NCBI RefSeq assembly: GCF_900108025.1
Contig: NZ_FNUS01000002.1
Coordinates: forward strand, 186,001-250,000
Length of the DNA stretch: 64,000 nt
Source of the DNA: Halpernia humi
GTDB taxonomy: Bacteria; Bacteroidota; Bacteroidia; Flavobacteriales; Weeksellaceae
Direction: 5' to 3'
In this document: piece by piece, positions 35,110 to 44,843 of the stretch
Position numbering within the stretch: position 1 is the stretch's first letter
How the letters are laid out: each line of letters opens with the position of its first letter
Made by a program: the position numbers and the translations under genes
The notes under the pieces: model-generated
What the model was told of the DNA's origin: nothing
What the model saw: the letters and a program-made list of their open reading frames with translations, nothing else
The model's database searches: none

Positions 35110-36660
35110 TTATTTTGCCTCTTCTTGTTTTGGTGCATTTTCAGTTTGCGGCATCATTTGTTGTGGCATTTGTGGAGCCGCTTTTACTTGATTTAAACCC
35201 GTTACTTTGTTTAATGTAGCAGTAATTTCTGGATCGCCAAGGTTCACATAATAGTGTCCTGCGATTTTTCCGTCTTTATCCAAAACTAAAAAACCAGGAA
35301 GTTTAAAGCCATAAATACCGAAATTTTTTGCAACTTCAGAATTCATACCGCCTTCTGCGTAAGCGTTTGTTCCAGGTAAACCTTTAAACATTGCTGTGCT
35401 AGTTTTTACGAATTGCTCTTTGCTATCATCAAAATTCACGTAAACAAAGTTCATTTTAGATTTATAAAATTTAATTTCTTCTTCTAGCATCGGTAAAACA
35501 GTCGTGGAAACATTTCGGTTCCAAGACGCATAAAACATCACTAAAGTTGGTTTTCCTTTTAACCCGCTTATGCTAAACTTTGAGCCGTCTGCTTTCACCA
35601 AACTGTTTTCTGGCACTGTGTCGCCATCTTTTAGGCCGCCAAGAACAAATTGTATTTTTTTAAGATCTTTTTTTACTTCTGCATTTTTTATGTCGGATTC
35701 TATCAATTTGTCAACTTTCTCATTTTCTTCTTTAGTTGCACTCATATTCAGATCGGTTTGTGCAATTACATAGGCCAGTAAATAATCTTTTGCAGTTTGC
35801 GAAAGGTCTTTTTTTGTTTTTAGAAATTCGCTAAATACTTGCGAAGTGGTCTGCTTTTGATCTTTATTTTTGTCGGTTGAATATTTTTGAAAATCTTCAC
35901 CCAACGTGCCAAGAAGATAATTTCTGTATTGTGGATGGTTTTCTACCAATCGATCTACGTTTTTATTGAGTTCGGTTTGGTATTCTGTGAAATTTTTAGA
36001 AACTTTAAATGACGGATCTTGCACAGATTGGCCATGGTTTACTTCATATTGGTTTAAAAGCCCAAGCAAACTAGTGGTAAGTTCGTCTTTTTTCCACTGC
36101 ACGACGTCTTTATCAGCGCTGTATTTTTTGGCGTTTTCTTCAATGTTTTTAAAAAGATCGTCTTGTATTTTTTTTGCTTGTTTTAAAAAATCGGGCTCAG
36201 GTTTTGAAATTAATTGGCCCATGTTGATTTTTGTAGCATAAGTTTCTAGAAAAACTTGACAATTTTTGAGGAAATCGTTATTATTTTTCGCTGCACCGGT
36301 CACCGCATATTCGGCAGGGAACTGTGTTGCATCGCCAGTCATATCTACTTTTTCGCCACCTTTAAGATATATGGTGCCTTGTTTGCCGCCATAAGTGATG
36401 ATGTACATGCCGTTTTTTGGTGCTTGAAAACTTCCTTCGAAGTTGCCTTTTTTGTCTACACCCAAATTTACCAAAGGTAAAGTGGCAACGCCAGAAGATT
36501 CTATAAATTCTATCCGATCTAAAGGATTTGCATTTTTCAATTGACCTTTTATTTCTACTTTTTTGGAGCAAGAAGTCATAAAAAGTGCGAGAAATAAAAC
36601 TGCTACAAACTTAAAAGCGGTAGAGAAATTAATTTTATTTTTTAAATTTTTAAATATCAT
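35110..36660 (-). CDS. Lipoprotein with DUF4369-like N-terminus and TlpA/AhpC-type thioredoxin fold lacking the CxxC
   Basis: 516 residues. A membrane signal ends in LFMTSCSKK (lipobox Cys31). Residues 35-130 resemble the DUF4369 beta domain common before TlpA domains; a long helical middle follows; residues about 345-490 are a thioredoxin fold (LKGKPTLVMFYASW, NFVYVNFDD, GIYGFKLPGFLVLDKDG with cis-Pro). At the active site, W380 is followed by NRNV where CxxC is expected, so it cannot be a dithiol reductase. The C-terminus is Pro/Gln/Met-rich. The role may be structural or binding; function unknown. Confidence 0.85.
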   Translation of the reverse strand: MIFKNLKNKINFSTAFKFVAVLFLALFMTSCSKKVEIKGQLKNANPLDRIEFIESSGVATLPLVNLGVDKKGNFEGSFQAPKNGMYIITYGGKQGTIYLKGGEKVDMTGDATQFPAEYAVTGAAKNNNDFLKNCQVFLETYATKINMGQLISKPEPDFLKQAKKIQDDLFKNIEENAKKYSADKDVVQWKKDELTTSLLGLLNQYEVNHGQSVQDPSFKVSKNFTEYQTELNKNVDRLVENHPQYRNYLLGTLGEDFQKYSTDKNKDQKQTTSQVFSEFLKTKKDLSQTAKDYLLAYVIAQTDLNMSATKEENEKVDKLIESDIKNAEVKKDLKKIQFVLGGLKDGDTVPENSLVKADGSKFSISGLKGKPTLVMFYASWNRNVSTTVLPMLEEEIKFYKSKMNFVYVNFDDSKEQFVKTSTAMFKGLPGTNAYAEGGMNSEVAKNFGIYGFKLPGFLVLDKDGKIAGHYYVNLGDPEITATLNKVTGLNQVKAAPQMPQQMMPQTENAPKQEEAK

Positions 36661-36870
36661 TTTATTTATTTGATTTTAATTTTTGCAAAAATAATCAATT
36701 AGTTTAGATTGTGAGAGATTTATAGATATTTTATGGAAATTTTAGCATTTCGGAAATATATGGCGCTAGAAGGTTTAAGATTATCGTTTTCTTTTTCGAT
36801 TTTTTTAAAAATGATTCGTTTGATTATTGGTAGTGAGCGTCACTTCAAACAGAAAAAACAAGCCTCAACC

Positions 36871-36925
36871 TAGCCGCGATGGGAACGGCATCCTCGCCTT
36901 GGCGAGATATAGTGTACAGCGCGCC
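36871..36925. repeat. Diverged hairpin element, possibly family A
   Basis: TAGCCGCGATGGGAACGGCA, then CTCGCC/GGCGAG as a short stem, then ATATAGTGTACAGCG. The phrase GGGAACGG and the overall layout resemble the elements at 7310 and 59275, but the match is partial. Confidence 0.45.
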
Positions 36926-36998
36926 GAGTATTCGGAAAATGGATTCTTGTCTTGCTTCTAAAAATTTAATAAAGTTTAGTCATGTATTGTCAAAGTAA

Positions 36999-37136
36999 TA
37001 TAATTTTGTCATTAAAATTACTTTAAAAGATTGAACTCCTAAGGTGTTCCTTTTCAATATTATTCATTTTTTCTACGCAGATATTGCTCCTACGGAGCAT
37101 TTTTATTTTTCGGAAAATTCAAAGATAAGATGGTAT
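36999..37136 (+). repeat. 138-bp interspersed repeat, copy 1
   Basis: Matches the reverse complement of 54547-54684 along its whole length, both copies being 138 bp. It contains two palindromes: GAACTCCTAAGGTGTTC and TGCTCCTACGGAGCA. Bases outside the boundaries do not match. Confidence 0.9.
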
Positions 37137-37186
37137 AACACTCATTTGTCACAAAACTCTAAAATTTTTTCGTATTTCATAATGAA

Positions 37187-37217
37187 AAAGCCTTCCAAAA
37201 AAATTGGAAGGCTTTGT
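37187..37217. terminator. Intrinsic terminator, probably the original end of the sdh transcript
   Basis: AAAGCCTTCCAA and TTGGAAGGCTTT form a 12-bp stem. It lies about 240 bp beyond the sdhB stop because the 220-bp element sits between them. Confidence 0.75.
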
Positions 37218-37229
37218 GAATATATTTTA

Positions 37230-37449
37230 AGAGCCTGTTTAAATTTATAATTTATTTTTACCATTAAGGAATTAAGCCATTTTCACTTAAAAAACTTAAT
37301 AAAAATCAATTTATTGATTGCTTAATCAGAATAAACTTAACTCACTGAAATTCTTAATGTTAAATTTAAGAATAAACAGAGTTTATTTTAATTTAGAAAA
37401 TTAAGAAAAGGCTATAAAAAATTTATTGAATGAAATTTAAATAGGCTCT
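37230..37449. mobile_element. MITE-like element with 17-bp terminal inverted repeats
   Basis: Left end AGAGCCTGTTTAAATTT (37230-37246) and right end AAATTTAAATAGGCTCT (37433-37449) are inverted copies with one mismatch. The 186 bp between them are over 75% AT by eye and encode nothing. A diverged relative may lie at 61255-61470. No direct target repeat is obvious. Confidence 0.65.
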
Positions 37450-37457
37450 AAATAAAA

Positions 37458-38219
37458 TTAATCCATTTTTGCGGAAAAATATTCGCGGTTCATTTTTGCG
37501 ATGACGCTTAAGGATATTCCTTTTGGGCATTCTACTTCGCAAGCGCCGGTGTTTGAGCAGTTTCCAAAACCTTCTTCGTCCATCGCGGCTACCATATTTA
37601 AAACGCGGCGTTTGGCTTCTACTTTGCCTTGTGGTAATAGTGCGAGTTGTGTTACTTTTGCGCCGACAAACAACATGGCCGAACCGTTTTTGCAAGTGGC
37701 AACGCAGGCGCCACAACCGATGCACGCGGCTGCATCCATTGCATGATCTGCATCTTCTTTATTCACGAGAATACTGTTTGCGTCTGTCGTATTGCCAGAA
37801 GTGTTAACGGAGATGAATCCGCCAGCTGCCATTATCCTATCGAATGCGGAACGATCAACTGCTAAATCTTTGATGACTGGAAAAGCGGCGCTTCTCCAAG
37901 GTTCGATATGAATGGTTTCGCCATCTTTGAAATTTCGCATGTGTAATTGGCAAGTTGTGATGCCTGTATCTGGGCCGTGTGGACGCCCGTTGATATACAT
38001 AGCGCAACTTCCGCAGATGCCTTCGCGACAATCGTGGTCGAAAGCAACGGTGTCTTTTCCTTCGTTGATGAGTTGCTCATTGAGCATATCCATCATTTCT
38101 AAGAAAGAAGAATCGGTAGAAACGTCGGCAATTTTATAGGTTTCAAATTGTCCTTTTGATTTATTGTTTTTCTGTCTCCAAATTTTTAGAGTCAGGTTTA
38201 AGCCTTTTTTTGTACTCAT
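37458..38219 (-). CDS. sdhB: Succinate dehydrogenase iron-sulfur subunit SdhB
   Basis: 253 residues. Cysteine sets for the three clusters: [12 protein letters not shown] plus C in GITTCQLHM (2Fe-2S), [11 protein letters not shown] (4Fe-4S) and [15 protein letters not shown] (3Fe-4S). Last gene of sdhCAB, 24 bp after sdhA. Belongs to the menaquinone-linked, Bacteroidota-type complex II. Confidence 0.97.
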   Translation of the reverse strand: MSTKKGLNLTLKIWRQKNNKSKGQFETYKIADVSTDSSFLEMMDMLNEQLINEGKDTVAFDHDCREGICGSCAMYINGRPHGPDTGITTCQLHMRNFKDGETIHIEPWRSAAFPVIKDLAVDRSAFDRIMAAGGFISVNTSGNTTDANSILVNKEDADHAMDAAACIGCGACVATCKNGSAMLFVGAKVTQLALLPQGKVEAKRRVLNMVAAMDEEGFGNCSNTGACEVECPKGISLSVIAKMNREYFSAKMD

Positions 38220-38242
38220 TTTCTTATAATATTGTTTGGAGA

Positions 38243-40255
38243 TTATTTATAACTTCTTGTTTTCACTGCAATGTTTTCATATTCCAAATCTTCTTTGTGC
38301 AATATTTCAGAATTGATGTCATTTCCGTTATATTGCCATGCTGCGACATATTTATAATTTTCGTCGTCTCGTTTCGCTTCACCTTCTGGTGTAGAATATT
38401 CTGTTCGGAAGTGTCCGCCACAACTTTCATTTCTTTCTAGTGCATCTTTGGCCATCAATTGCCCAAGTTCTAAGAAATCAGCGACGCGGAAGGCTTTTTC
38501 TAATTCTGCATTCATTTGATCTGCGCTTCCTGGTACGCGTACATTTTTCCAAAAATCTTGTCGAACTTCTTCAATTTCTTTCATGGCTTCTTTTAAACCT
38601 TCCGCTGTTCTTGCCATGCCCACTTTGTTCCACATAATGGTTCCAAGTTTTTTATGGAAATAATCTACGGAGTGATCTCCATTATTATTTAAAAAGAAAT
38701 TTATTTTTTCTTTAATTTCATTTTCAGCGGCATCAAATTCTTCTTGTTCAGTTGGAATTGGCCCTGTACTGATATCTGCTGCTAAATAATTTGCAATGGT
38801 ATAAGGCAATACAAAATAGCCGTCCGCTAAACCTTGCATTAATGCAGAAGCACCTAATCTATTGGCTCCGTGGTCAGAAAAATTGGCTTCACCAATCACA
38901 AAACAACCAGGGATGGTGGATTGTAAATTGTAATCTACCCAAACGCCGCCCATTGTGTAATGCACTGCGGGATAAATTTTCATTGGTGTTTCGTAAGGAT
39001 TATCGGCGGTAATTTTTTCATACATCACAAATAAATTGCCGTATTTTTCTTCTATCCACGCTTTTCCGAGGTCATAAATTTGCTGTTCTGATGGATTGTG
39101 AATATTTTTTTCGATAGCCGCTTCGTGTCCTTTTTTAATAATTTCTGTTTGAAAATCTAAATAAACACCTTCTTTTGTATCATTATTTTCTATTCCAAAA
39201 CCCGCGTCGCATCTTTCTTTTGCTGCTCTAGAGGCCACATCACGCGGTACTAAATTTCCAAAAGCAGGATATCTTCTTTCTAAATAATAGTCTCTGTTTT
39301 CTGGTGCAATATCTCTTGCTTTTAATTTTCCTTCGCGGATAGCTTTCGCATCTTCAATATTTTTTGGCACCCAAATTCTACCAGAATTTCGGAGTGATTC
39401 AGACATTAAAGTCAATTTCGATTGCTGTGTGCCATGAACTGGGATACAAGTTGGGTGGATTTGCACAAAACATGGATTTGCAAAATAGGCTCCTTTTTTG
39501 TGAATTTTCCAAGCGGCAGAGCAATTGGATCCCATTGCATTAGTAGAAAGAAAATAAACATTTCCGTAACCTCCAGAAGCGATTACAACTGCGTGTGCGG
39601 AGTGTCTTTCAATTTCACCTGTTACTAAATTTCTTGCTATAATTCCGCGCGCTTTTCCATCTACCAAAACCAGATCCATCATTTCGTGACGGTTGTGCAT
39701 TTTAATTCTTCCTTTACCGATTTGTCTGCTCATAGCAGAATAGGCACCTAGCAAAAGTTGCTGTCCGGTTTGCCCTTTTGCATAAAAAGTTCTTTTTACT
39801 TGAACACCTCCAAAAGAGCGATTGTCTAGTTGGCCGCCATAATCTCTACCAAATGGAACGCCTTGTGAAACACATTGGTCAATAATATTTCTAGATACTT
39901 GCGCCAATCGATAAACATTGGCTTCACGCGAGCGGTAATCTCCACCTTTTACAGTGTCGTAAAATAATCTGTATATAGAATCGCCATCGCCTTGATAGTT
40001 TTTCGCAGCATTTATGCCACCTTGTGCTGCGATTGAGTGTGCTCTTCTAGGTGAATCTTGGTAACAAAATGCTTTAACATTATAACCTTGTTCTGCTAAA
40101 GTTGCGGCTGCAGAACCGCCTGCTAAACCTGTTCCAATAACAATTACATCAATTTTATCGCGGTTATTTGGCGAGACCAAATTCATGTGGTCTTTATGAT
40201 TTTCCCATTTATCTTTTAACGGACCTGCAGGAATTTTTGAATCTAATTTGCTCAT
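38243..40255 (-). CDS. sdhA: Succinate dehydrogenase flavoprotein subunit SdhA
   Basis: 670 residues. FAD dinucleotide motif [12 protein letters not shown] near residue 40, the covalent-FAD region [14 protein letters not shown] with His73, and the active-site segments PTCIPVHG and [20 protein letters not shown]. It oxidises succinate to fumarate in the TCA cycle. The length fits the longer, non-E. coli type that pairs with a single cytochrome b subunit. Confidence 0.97.
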   Translation of the reverse strand: MSKLDSKIPAGPLKDKWENHKDHMNLVSPNNRDKIDVIVIGTGLAGGSAAATLAEQGYNVKAFCYQDSPRRAHSIAAQGGINAAKNYQGDGDSIYRLFYDTVKGGDYRSREANVYRLAQVSRNIIDQCVSQGVPFGRDYGGQLDNRSFGGVQVKRTFYAKGQTGQQLLLGAYSAMSRQIGKGRIKMHNRHEMMDLVLVDGKARGIIARNLVTGEIERHSAHAVVIASGGYGNVYFLSTNAMGSNCSAAWKIHKKGAYFANPCFVQIHPTCIPVHGTQQSKLTLMSESLRNSGRIWVPKNIEDAKAIREGKLKARDIAPENRDYYLERRYPAFGNLVPRDVASRAAKERCDAGFGIENNDTKEGVYLDFQTEIIKKGHEAAIEKNIHNPSEQQIYDLGKAWIEEKYGNLFVMYEKITADNPYETPMKIYPAVHYTMGGVWVDYNLQSTIPGCFVIGEANFSDHGANRLGASALMQGLADGYFVLPYTIANYLAADISTGPIPTEQEEFDAAENEIKEKINFFLNNNGDHSVDYFHKKLGTIMWNKVGMARTAEGLKEAMKEIEEVRQDFWKNVRVPGSADQMNAELEKAFRVADFLELGQLMAKDALERNESCGGHFRTEYSTPEGEAKRDDENYKYVAAWQYNGNDINSEILHKEDLEYENIAVKTRSYK

Positions 40256-40268
40256 AATTTACTGATGA

Positions 40269-40931
40269 TTACTGAGTTACGAAATGAAAAATAGCGATTG
40301 CAATAAAAGCCAAAGGCACTAAAATAGAAAACCAAGTTCCAAAACCTTTTATAAAAGGCGTATATTTTGGATGACGCGCTCCAATTGATTGAAAACTAGA
40401 TTGAAAGCCATGTGATAAATGCAATCCTAATAATATAAAAGAAATGACATATATGATAACTCGCCACAAATCTGAAAATTTTTCATGAAGTTCCATCCAA
40501 TATCTACTTGGATCCTCTGGTAAAACTTCTATATATTTATAATTCATTTCGTGAAGCCAAAAGTCATAAAAATGCAAACCTAAAAATGCCAAAATTACCG
40601 CTCCAGTAATAATCATGTTTCTAGACATCCAACTAGAGTTGGCAGATCCTGCATTGACGCTGTATTTTACCGGCCTTGCTTTGTTATTTCTAATTTCTAA
40701 AATAAAACCCATCACAAAGTGAAATACCACGCCTATCATCAAAATAGGCTGAAAAACAAATTGTATAAATGGATTGTAACCCATAAATTGGGACGCTTCA
40801 TTAAAAGACGCTTTGCTAAACACAGAAAGCGAGTTAAGCGTAACGTGCACAATCAGAAACGAAAGCAAGAGCATAGCTGAAATTGCCATTGCGTATTTCC
40901 TGCCGATTGAGGATGTGGATGAACCAGCCAT
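40269..40931 (-). CDS. sdhC: Succinate dehydrogenase cytochrome b subunit SdhC
   Basis: 220 residues with five hydrophobic helices, the single-subunit membrane anchor of type B complex II. Histidines placed in the helices (LIVHVTLNS, GVVFHFVMGF, LGLHFYDFW, LGLHLSHGF) are the heme ligand candidates. First gene of the operon; sdhA starts 13 bp after it. Confidence 0.93.
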   Translation of the reverse strand: MAGSSTSSIGRKYAMAISAMLLLSFLIVHVTLNSLSVFSKASFNEASQFMGYNPFIQFVFQPILMIGVVFHFVMGFILEIRNNKARPVKYSVNAGSANSSWMSRNMIITGAVILAFLGLHFYDFWLHEMNYKYIEVLPEDPSRYWMELHEKFSDLWRVIIYVISFILLGLHLSHGFQSSFQSIGARHPKYTPFIKGFGTWFSILVPLAFIAIAIFHFVTQ

Positions 40932-40953
40932 AGATATTAAATTTGAATTTCCA

Positions 40954-40961
40954 CAAAGTTA
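40954..40961 (-). promoter_or_regulatory. -7 box of the sdhCAB promoter
   Basis: On the minus strand this reads TAACTTTG, a perfect TAnnTTTG, 22 bp upstream of the sdhC ATG. The -33 position reads TTT rather than TTG at the 19-nt spacing. Confidence 0.6.
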
Positions 40962-41029
40962 GATAATGTAATAGGAACTGAAAGTGAGAATTATCAGAAA
41001 TTTTTAGTTTATAATCTTTCTAAATAAGA

Positions 41030-42802
41030 TTACTCCAATGGGTAATTTTTATTATTTATGGTAACGGATTTCACTTTTTCATTAAACGTTTTAATTTTGT
41101 AATGATGATTTCTAACCGATATTAGATAAGGATTAATTACATATTTTTCCACTTTTTTTTGATCTAATTTCTCTGGAACTAAAAAACATATGTCTTTAGC
41201 ATTTTTAATTGAAATTATTTTTTTATTAAAGTAAAAATGCGTTAAAACTTCATTTTTCCTTGTTTGCTGAAAATTAAAAATCAATCTAAAACCAATAAAT
41301 ATAATGAAAATCAAGCCAAAATTTAAGAGATTTTTCCAGTTTAATTGTTTTAATAGAAATTTCAAAAAATAGAGCGAAATAAAAATTAAAATAACTTCCA
41401 CAAAATTTAAAGCCACATTTCTATTCATTGCAAATTCTAAAGTTGCAAACCAATGAACCAATTTTAAAAGGTTTAAAATTAAAAAGTCATAAATAGTATT
41501 AAACCAAAGAATATTTATTGAAAATCCCAAAATAACACTCAAAAATAGTGAAAATGCGATAAGAATTTCCGCTAAAGGAATAACGATTAAATTGGCTAAT
41601 ATGGAAATAAATGAAAACTGATGAAAATAAAACAAAACCAAGGGAAGAGTCGTTAATTGCGCAGTTAAAGTAATCGCTAAAATTTCAATTATAAAATTGA
41701 TGGCTTTCAATTTTGAGCGAGGCATGAGATTGAGAATGGGTTCGTATAACCAATAAATCCCAAATACAGCGCAAAAACTCAGTTGAAATCCAACATCAAA
41801 AATTTGCTGTGGATTAACGATTAAAATCATCAAGCCAGCAAGTGAAATTGCATGCAAAAGATCGGGCTTTCTGTTTATTAAAATATAAGTAAAATAGACG
41901 GAAATCATGATGCAAGCGCGCACTACAGAATTTCCTAAACCAATAAAAAGCGCAAAACTCCAGATAAATATTAAACTTAAAATAATAGCAAAACTGCGAA
42001 ATTTTATAGGAAAAATTTTTAAACAAAGCAAGTAAATAAGACCGAAAATAATCCCAATATGCGTCCCAGAAATTGCCAAAAGATGAATCAATCCGCTGTT
42101 TTGAAAATCTGAAACCGTGTCAGAATCTATGCTGGTGCGGTCGGCGAGAATAATGCCTTTCAAGAATGCGCTGCTTTTTTCATCCAGACTGCTGTTTGAA
42201 ATTTTATTTAAAAGTTTTAAACGCTCATTTTTTATTTGTTCTAAAATCGTCAGTTTTTTTACACCACTTTCGTAAAGTTTTTGTGGTAAATAAGCCTCAA
42301 AAAAAATATTTTTTCGCGCCAAATATTTTTGATAATTAAAAACGAAATCTGCATACGGCTTTTCAGTTTTTTTGATATAAACTTCTGCTTTGTAAAAGTG
42401 AGAGAAATCTAATTGTTTATGATTTTTTGGAATGGTAAGAATACTTTTGAAACTGTTTTTATTTTTATAGAAAGTAACTTCATAGCGCCTGTTTTTATCG
42501 GAAATATTTAATTTTTTATCCAAACTAAAAACTATATTTTCTTTCTTACTTAAAGCAATGTTTGGTGGTTTTTGCTTCGTAATATTCAATAAAAATACAC
42601 CTAAAATAAAAACAAAGAAGACACTGAAAAAATCCTTAAATTTTGATGAATAATAATTTTTAAAGAAAACTAAAAATAGAGTAAATAAACTGATTATGAG
42701 CAATATATTGATATATTTTGCTTGCAAGATGAAATGGTCTTGAAATAAAATCCCGAGAATTAATGCAACTAAATATATAGAAAATGGTTGCTTTTTCACC
42801 AT
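41030..42802 (-). CDS. comEC: ComEC/Rec2 family DNA uptake channel
   Basis: 590 residues. N-terminal membrane helices and a DUF4131-type region are followed by the Competence domain with the hallmark LLAISGTHIGIIFGLIYLL and many helices. The C-terminal metallo-beta-lactamase domain of the long ComEC proteins is absent, as is usual in this phylum. It would carry single-stranded DNA across the inner membrane. It starts directly after the lpxB stop. Confidence 0.9.
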   Translation of the reverse strand: MVKKQPFSIYLVALILGILFQDHFILQAKYINILLIISLFTLFLVFFKNYYSSKFKDFFSVFFVFILGVFLLNITKQKPPNIALSKKENIVFSLDKKLNISDKNRRYEVTFYKNKNSFKSILTIPKNHKQLDFSHFYKAEVYIKKTEKPYADFVFNYQKYLARKNIFFEAYLPQKLYESGVKKLTILEQIKNERLKLLNKISNSSLDEKSSAFLKGIILADRTSIDSDTVSDFQNSGLIHLLAISGTHIGIIFGLIYLLCLKIFPIKFRSFAIILSLIFIWSFALFIGLGNSVVRACIMISVYFTYILINRKPDLLHAISLAGLMILIVNPQQIFDVGFQLSFCAVFGIYWLYEPILNLMPRSKLKAINFIIEILAITLTAQLTTLPLVLFYFHQFSFISILANLIVIPLAEILIAFSLFLSVILGFSINILWFNTIYDFLILNLLKLVHWFATLEFAMNRNVALNFVEVILIFISLYFLKFLLKQLNWKNLLNFGLIFIIFIGFRLIFNFQQTRKNEVLTHFYFNKKIISIKNAKDICFLVPEKLDQKKVEKYVINPYLISVRNHHYKIKTFNEKVKSVTINNKNYPLE

Positions 42803-43915
42803 TTATTTTTTTGTAAAATCCACAATAATTTCGGCAGCATGATTACTGGCGCCTTTACCGCCTAATTTGTCGCGAAGAATGGCGAAATTTTCAAGCATTT
42901 TTTGGCGCTTTTCGCCTTCTAAAATTTCATTTAAATTATTAACCAAATTTTTTGTATTGAGGTGATTTTGAATTAATTCGGTTACAATTTCTTGATCCAT
43001 AATTAAATTAACTAAAGAAATATATTTCAAATTTTTCACCACGCGTTTTCCAATTTCATAAGAAATTCGGCTGGTTTTATAGCAAACTATTTCTGGTATA
43101 TTTAAGAGCGCGGTTTCTAAAGTTGCCGTGCCAGAAGTAACGAGTGCGGCTTTTGAGCAACGCAATAAATCGTAAGTTTTGTTGGATACAAAATGCACAT
43201 CTTCATCTACAAAATTTTGATAAAATTCTTTGCTCAAACTTGGCGCGCCTGCAATTACAAATTGATAATCTTTAAAATGCGGACGCACAGAAAGCATAAT
43301 ATCTAGCATTTTTTTCACTTCCTGCTCTCGCGAGCCTGGCAAAAGTGCAATTATTTCTTTTTCGTTAAGTTTATTTTTAATTTTAAATTGTTGATGATCA
43401 ATTGGTTGTAAGTCGGAAATCGCATCTAGCAATGGGTGTCCTACAAAGTGAGTTTTAACGGAATGTTTCTTATAAAAATCTTTTTCAAATGGCAAAATTA
43501 CGAGCATTTCGTCCACATAATTTTTAATTTTTTCTACGCGTCCTTCTTTCCAAGCCCAAAGCTGCGGCGAAATGTAATAGATGACTTTTATGTGGTTTTT
43601 TTTTGCAAATTCAGCAATTCTAAGATTAAAACCGGGATAATCGACTAAAATTAATACGTCGGGTTTATAATCTAAAATATCTTGCTTGCAGAATTTGATG
43701 TTTTTTAAAATGGTTGAAATATTTTTTGCGACTTCCAAAAAGCCCATAAATGCTAAATCTTTGTAATGTTTTACTAAAGTTCCGCCGATATTTTGCATCA
43801 AATTTCCGCCCCAAAATCTAAATTCTGCGTTGTGATCTTTTTCTTGTAAGGCTTTCATCAGATTGCTGCCGTGCAAATCTCCGGAGGCTTCTCCTGCAAT
43901 AATGTAGTATTTCAA
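42803..43915 (-). CDS. lpxB: Lipid-A-disaccharide synthase LpxB
   Basis: 370 residues, GT19 family: KYYIIAGEASGDLHGSNLM at the N-terminus, then ISPQLWAWKEGRV, LLPGSREQEV and TSGTATLETALLN. It joins UDP-diacylglucosamine and lipid X in lipid A synthesis. The start is TTG at 43915: no ATG or GTG is placed to give the conserved N-terminus. The TTG overlaps the stop of a small upstream frame in TTGA, which suggests translational coupling. Confidence 0.94.
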   Translation of the reverse strand: MKYYIIAGEASGDLHGSNLMKALQEKDHNAEFRFWGGNLMQNIGGTLVKHYKDLAFMGFLEVAKNISTILKNIKFCKQDILDYKPDVLILVDYPGFNLRIAEFAKKNHIKVIYYISPQLWAWKEGRVEKIKNYVDEMLVILPFEKDFYKKHSVKTHFVGHPLLDAISDLQPIDHQQFKIKNKLNEKEIIALLPGSREQEVKKMLDIMLSVRPHFKDYQFVIAGAPSLSKEFYQNFVDEDVHFVSNKTYDLLRCSKAALVTSGTATLETALLNIPEIVCYKTSRISYEIGKRVVKNLKYISLVNLIMDQEIVTELIQNHLNTKNLVNNLNEILEGEKRQKMLENFAILRDKLGGKGASNHAAEIIVDFTKK

Positions 43916-44173
43916 TTTTTTATATTTCTAAATTTTCTGGATTTCGACGTGTACTCTAAATCCCAGGAATTAATATTTTTTTTTTCTAAATCTTTGTCGG
44001 AAGCACTTTCTCCTCTTTCATATTTTGCTCTTGCTTCGTTTACTTCGGCAAGTTGTTCTTCATAGAGAATATAAACTTCCTCTTCTACTAAATTTTTTTC
44101 AATTTAAAGTTTCCTCACAAGACAAATCAATCTTAAATTTTAATTTTCTTTTTCGCTCTAAAGTTGTCATCAT
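43912..44173 (-). pseudogene. Small frameshifted gene upstream of lpxB
   Basis: From ATG at 44173, 24 codons (MMTTLERKRKLKFKIDLSCE...) end in TGA at 44099-44101. A second open frame, shifted by one, begins there and runs 62 codons to the TGA that overlaps the lpxB TTG. It reads as plausible charged helical protein (YILYEEQLAEVNEARAKYER). Together they would give about 86 residues. The second part recalls small antitoxin or addiction-module proteins, but weakly. It may be broken, or the join may be a sequencing error in the A7 run next to it. Confidence 0.45.
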
Positions 44174-44245
44174 TTTAAATTTAAAAGAGTTATTGCATTT
44201 CAAAGTTAAATTAATTAAATTAAATTTGCTAAAAGTATTATTAAG

Positions 44246-44755
44246 ATGTCAGAAGAATTCCAAATTAAAAATAAAATTGCCGAAAGCGGCCTTGTAAATT
44301 TTGATATTTCTACGCTGTTACCCAAAGGAAAAAGAATCGGGATAGATTTGAAAGATTTTTTATTTCAAGGATTGGTTTTAAAAGAAAAAGAATTTAGAGC
44401 AGACGTGGAAAATTTAGATTTATCTATTTTTAAAGATGCTTATGTTAATATTTTTTGTTCCACAGATGCTATAATTCCTTTGTGGGCTTACTTTTTAATT
44501 ACAGCAAAAATTACGGCTGTTTCAAAAAAAATAGTGTTCGGAAACCGTGAAGATTTAGAAGTTTTACTGATGCACAATGCCATTCAAACTTATGATTTTT
44601 CTAATTTAATTGGCAAAAGGGTTTTAGTAAAAGGCTGCACAGATGAAAAAATCCCTGAAAACGCTTATATAGAACTTGTAGAACAGTTAAAACCTTTGGT
44701 GAAATCTTTAATGTTTGGTGAGGCTTGTTCTAATGTTCCGATTTTTAAAAATTAA
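44246..44755 (+). CDS. DUF2480 family protein
   Basis: 169 residues, soluble, no signal peptide. The segments LVNFDISTLLPKGKRIGIDLKDFLFQ and VNIFCSTDAIIPLWAYFLI are those of the DUF2480 family, which is nearly confined to Bacteroidota. Function is unknown. It diverges from the lpxB-side genes and is followed by the bTHX gene. Confidence 0.82.
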   Translation: MSEEFQIKNKIAESGLVNFDISTLLPKGKRIGIDLKDFLFQGLVLKEKEFRADVENLDLSIFKDAYVNIFCSTDAIIPLWAYFLITAKITAVSKKIVFGNREDLEVLLMHNAIQTYDFSNLIGKRVLVKGCTDEKIPENAYIELVEQLKPLVKSLMFGEACSNVPIFKN

Positions 44756-44843
44756 TGTTTGCAATTTCGAACTTCGTCTAAGGTTTAGATAAAAAAAAAT
44801 CATTAACTTCGTCAAAACTAAATCATAACTAAATCAAAACATT

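Larger units (their letters stand above)
36661..37457. other. Repeat-rich intergenic region between the lipoprotein gene and sdhB
   Basis: About 800 bp with no credible gene. In order it holds a diverged hairpin element (36871-36925), the 138-bp repeat copy 1 (36999-37136), a terminator (37187-37215) and a 220-bp inverted-repeat element (37230-37449) that ends 8 bp from the sdhB stop. Confidence 0.8.

Noticed and set aside
37423-38139. Open frames antisense to sdhB
   Set aside because: They are shadows of a strongly coding gene with three intact Fe-S motifs.
44090-44106. Programmed -1 frameshift at TTTAAAT in the small gene before lpxB
   Set aside because: The heptamer looks slippery, but a -1 shift leads to a stop within a few codons; joining the two frames needs +1.
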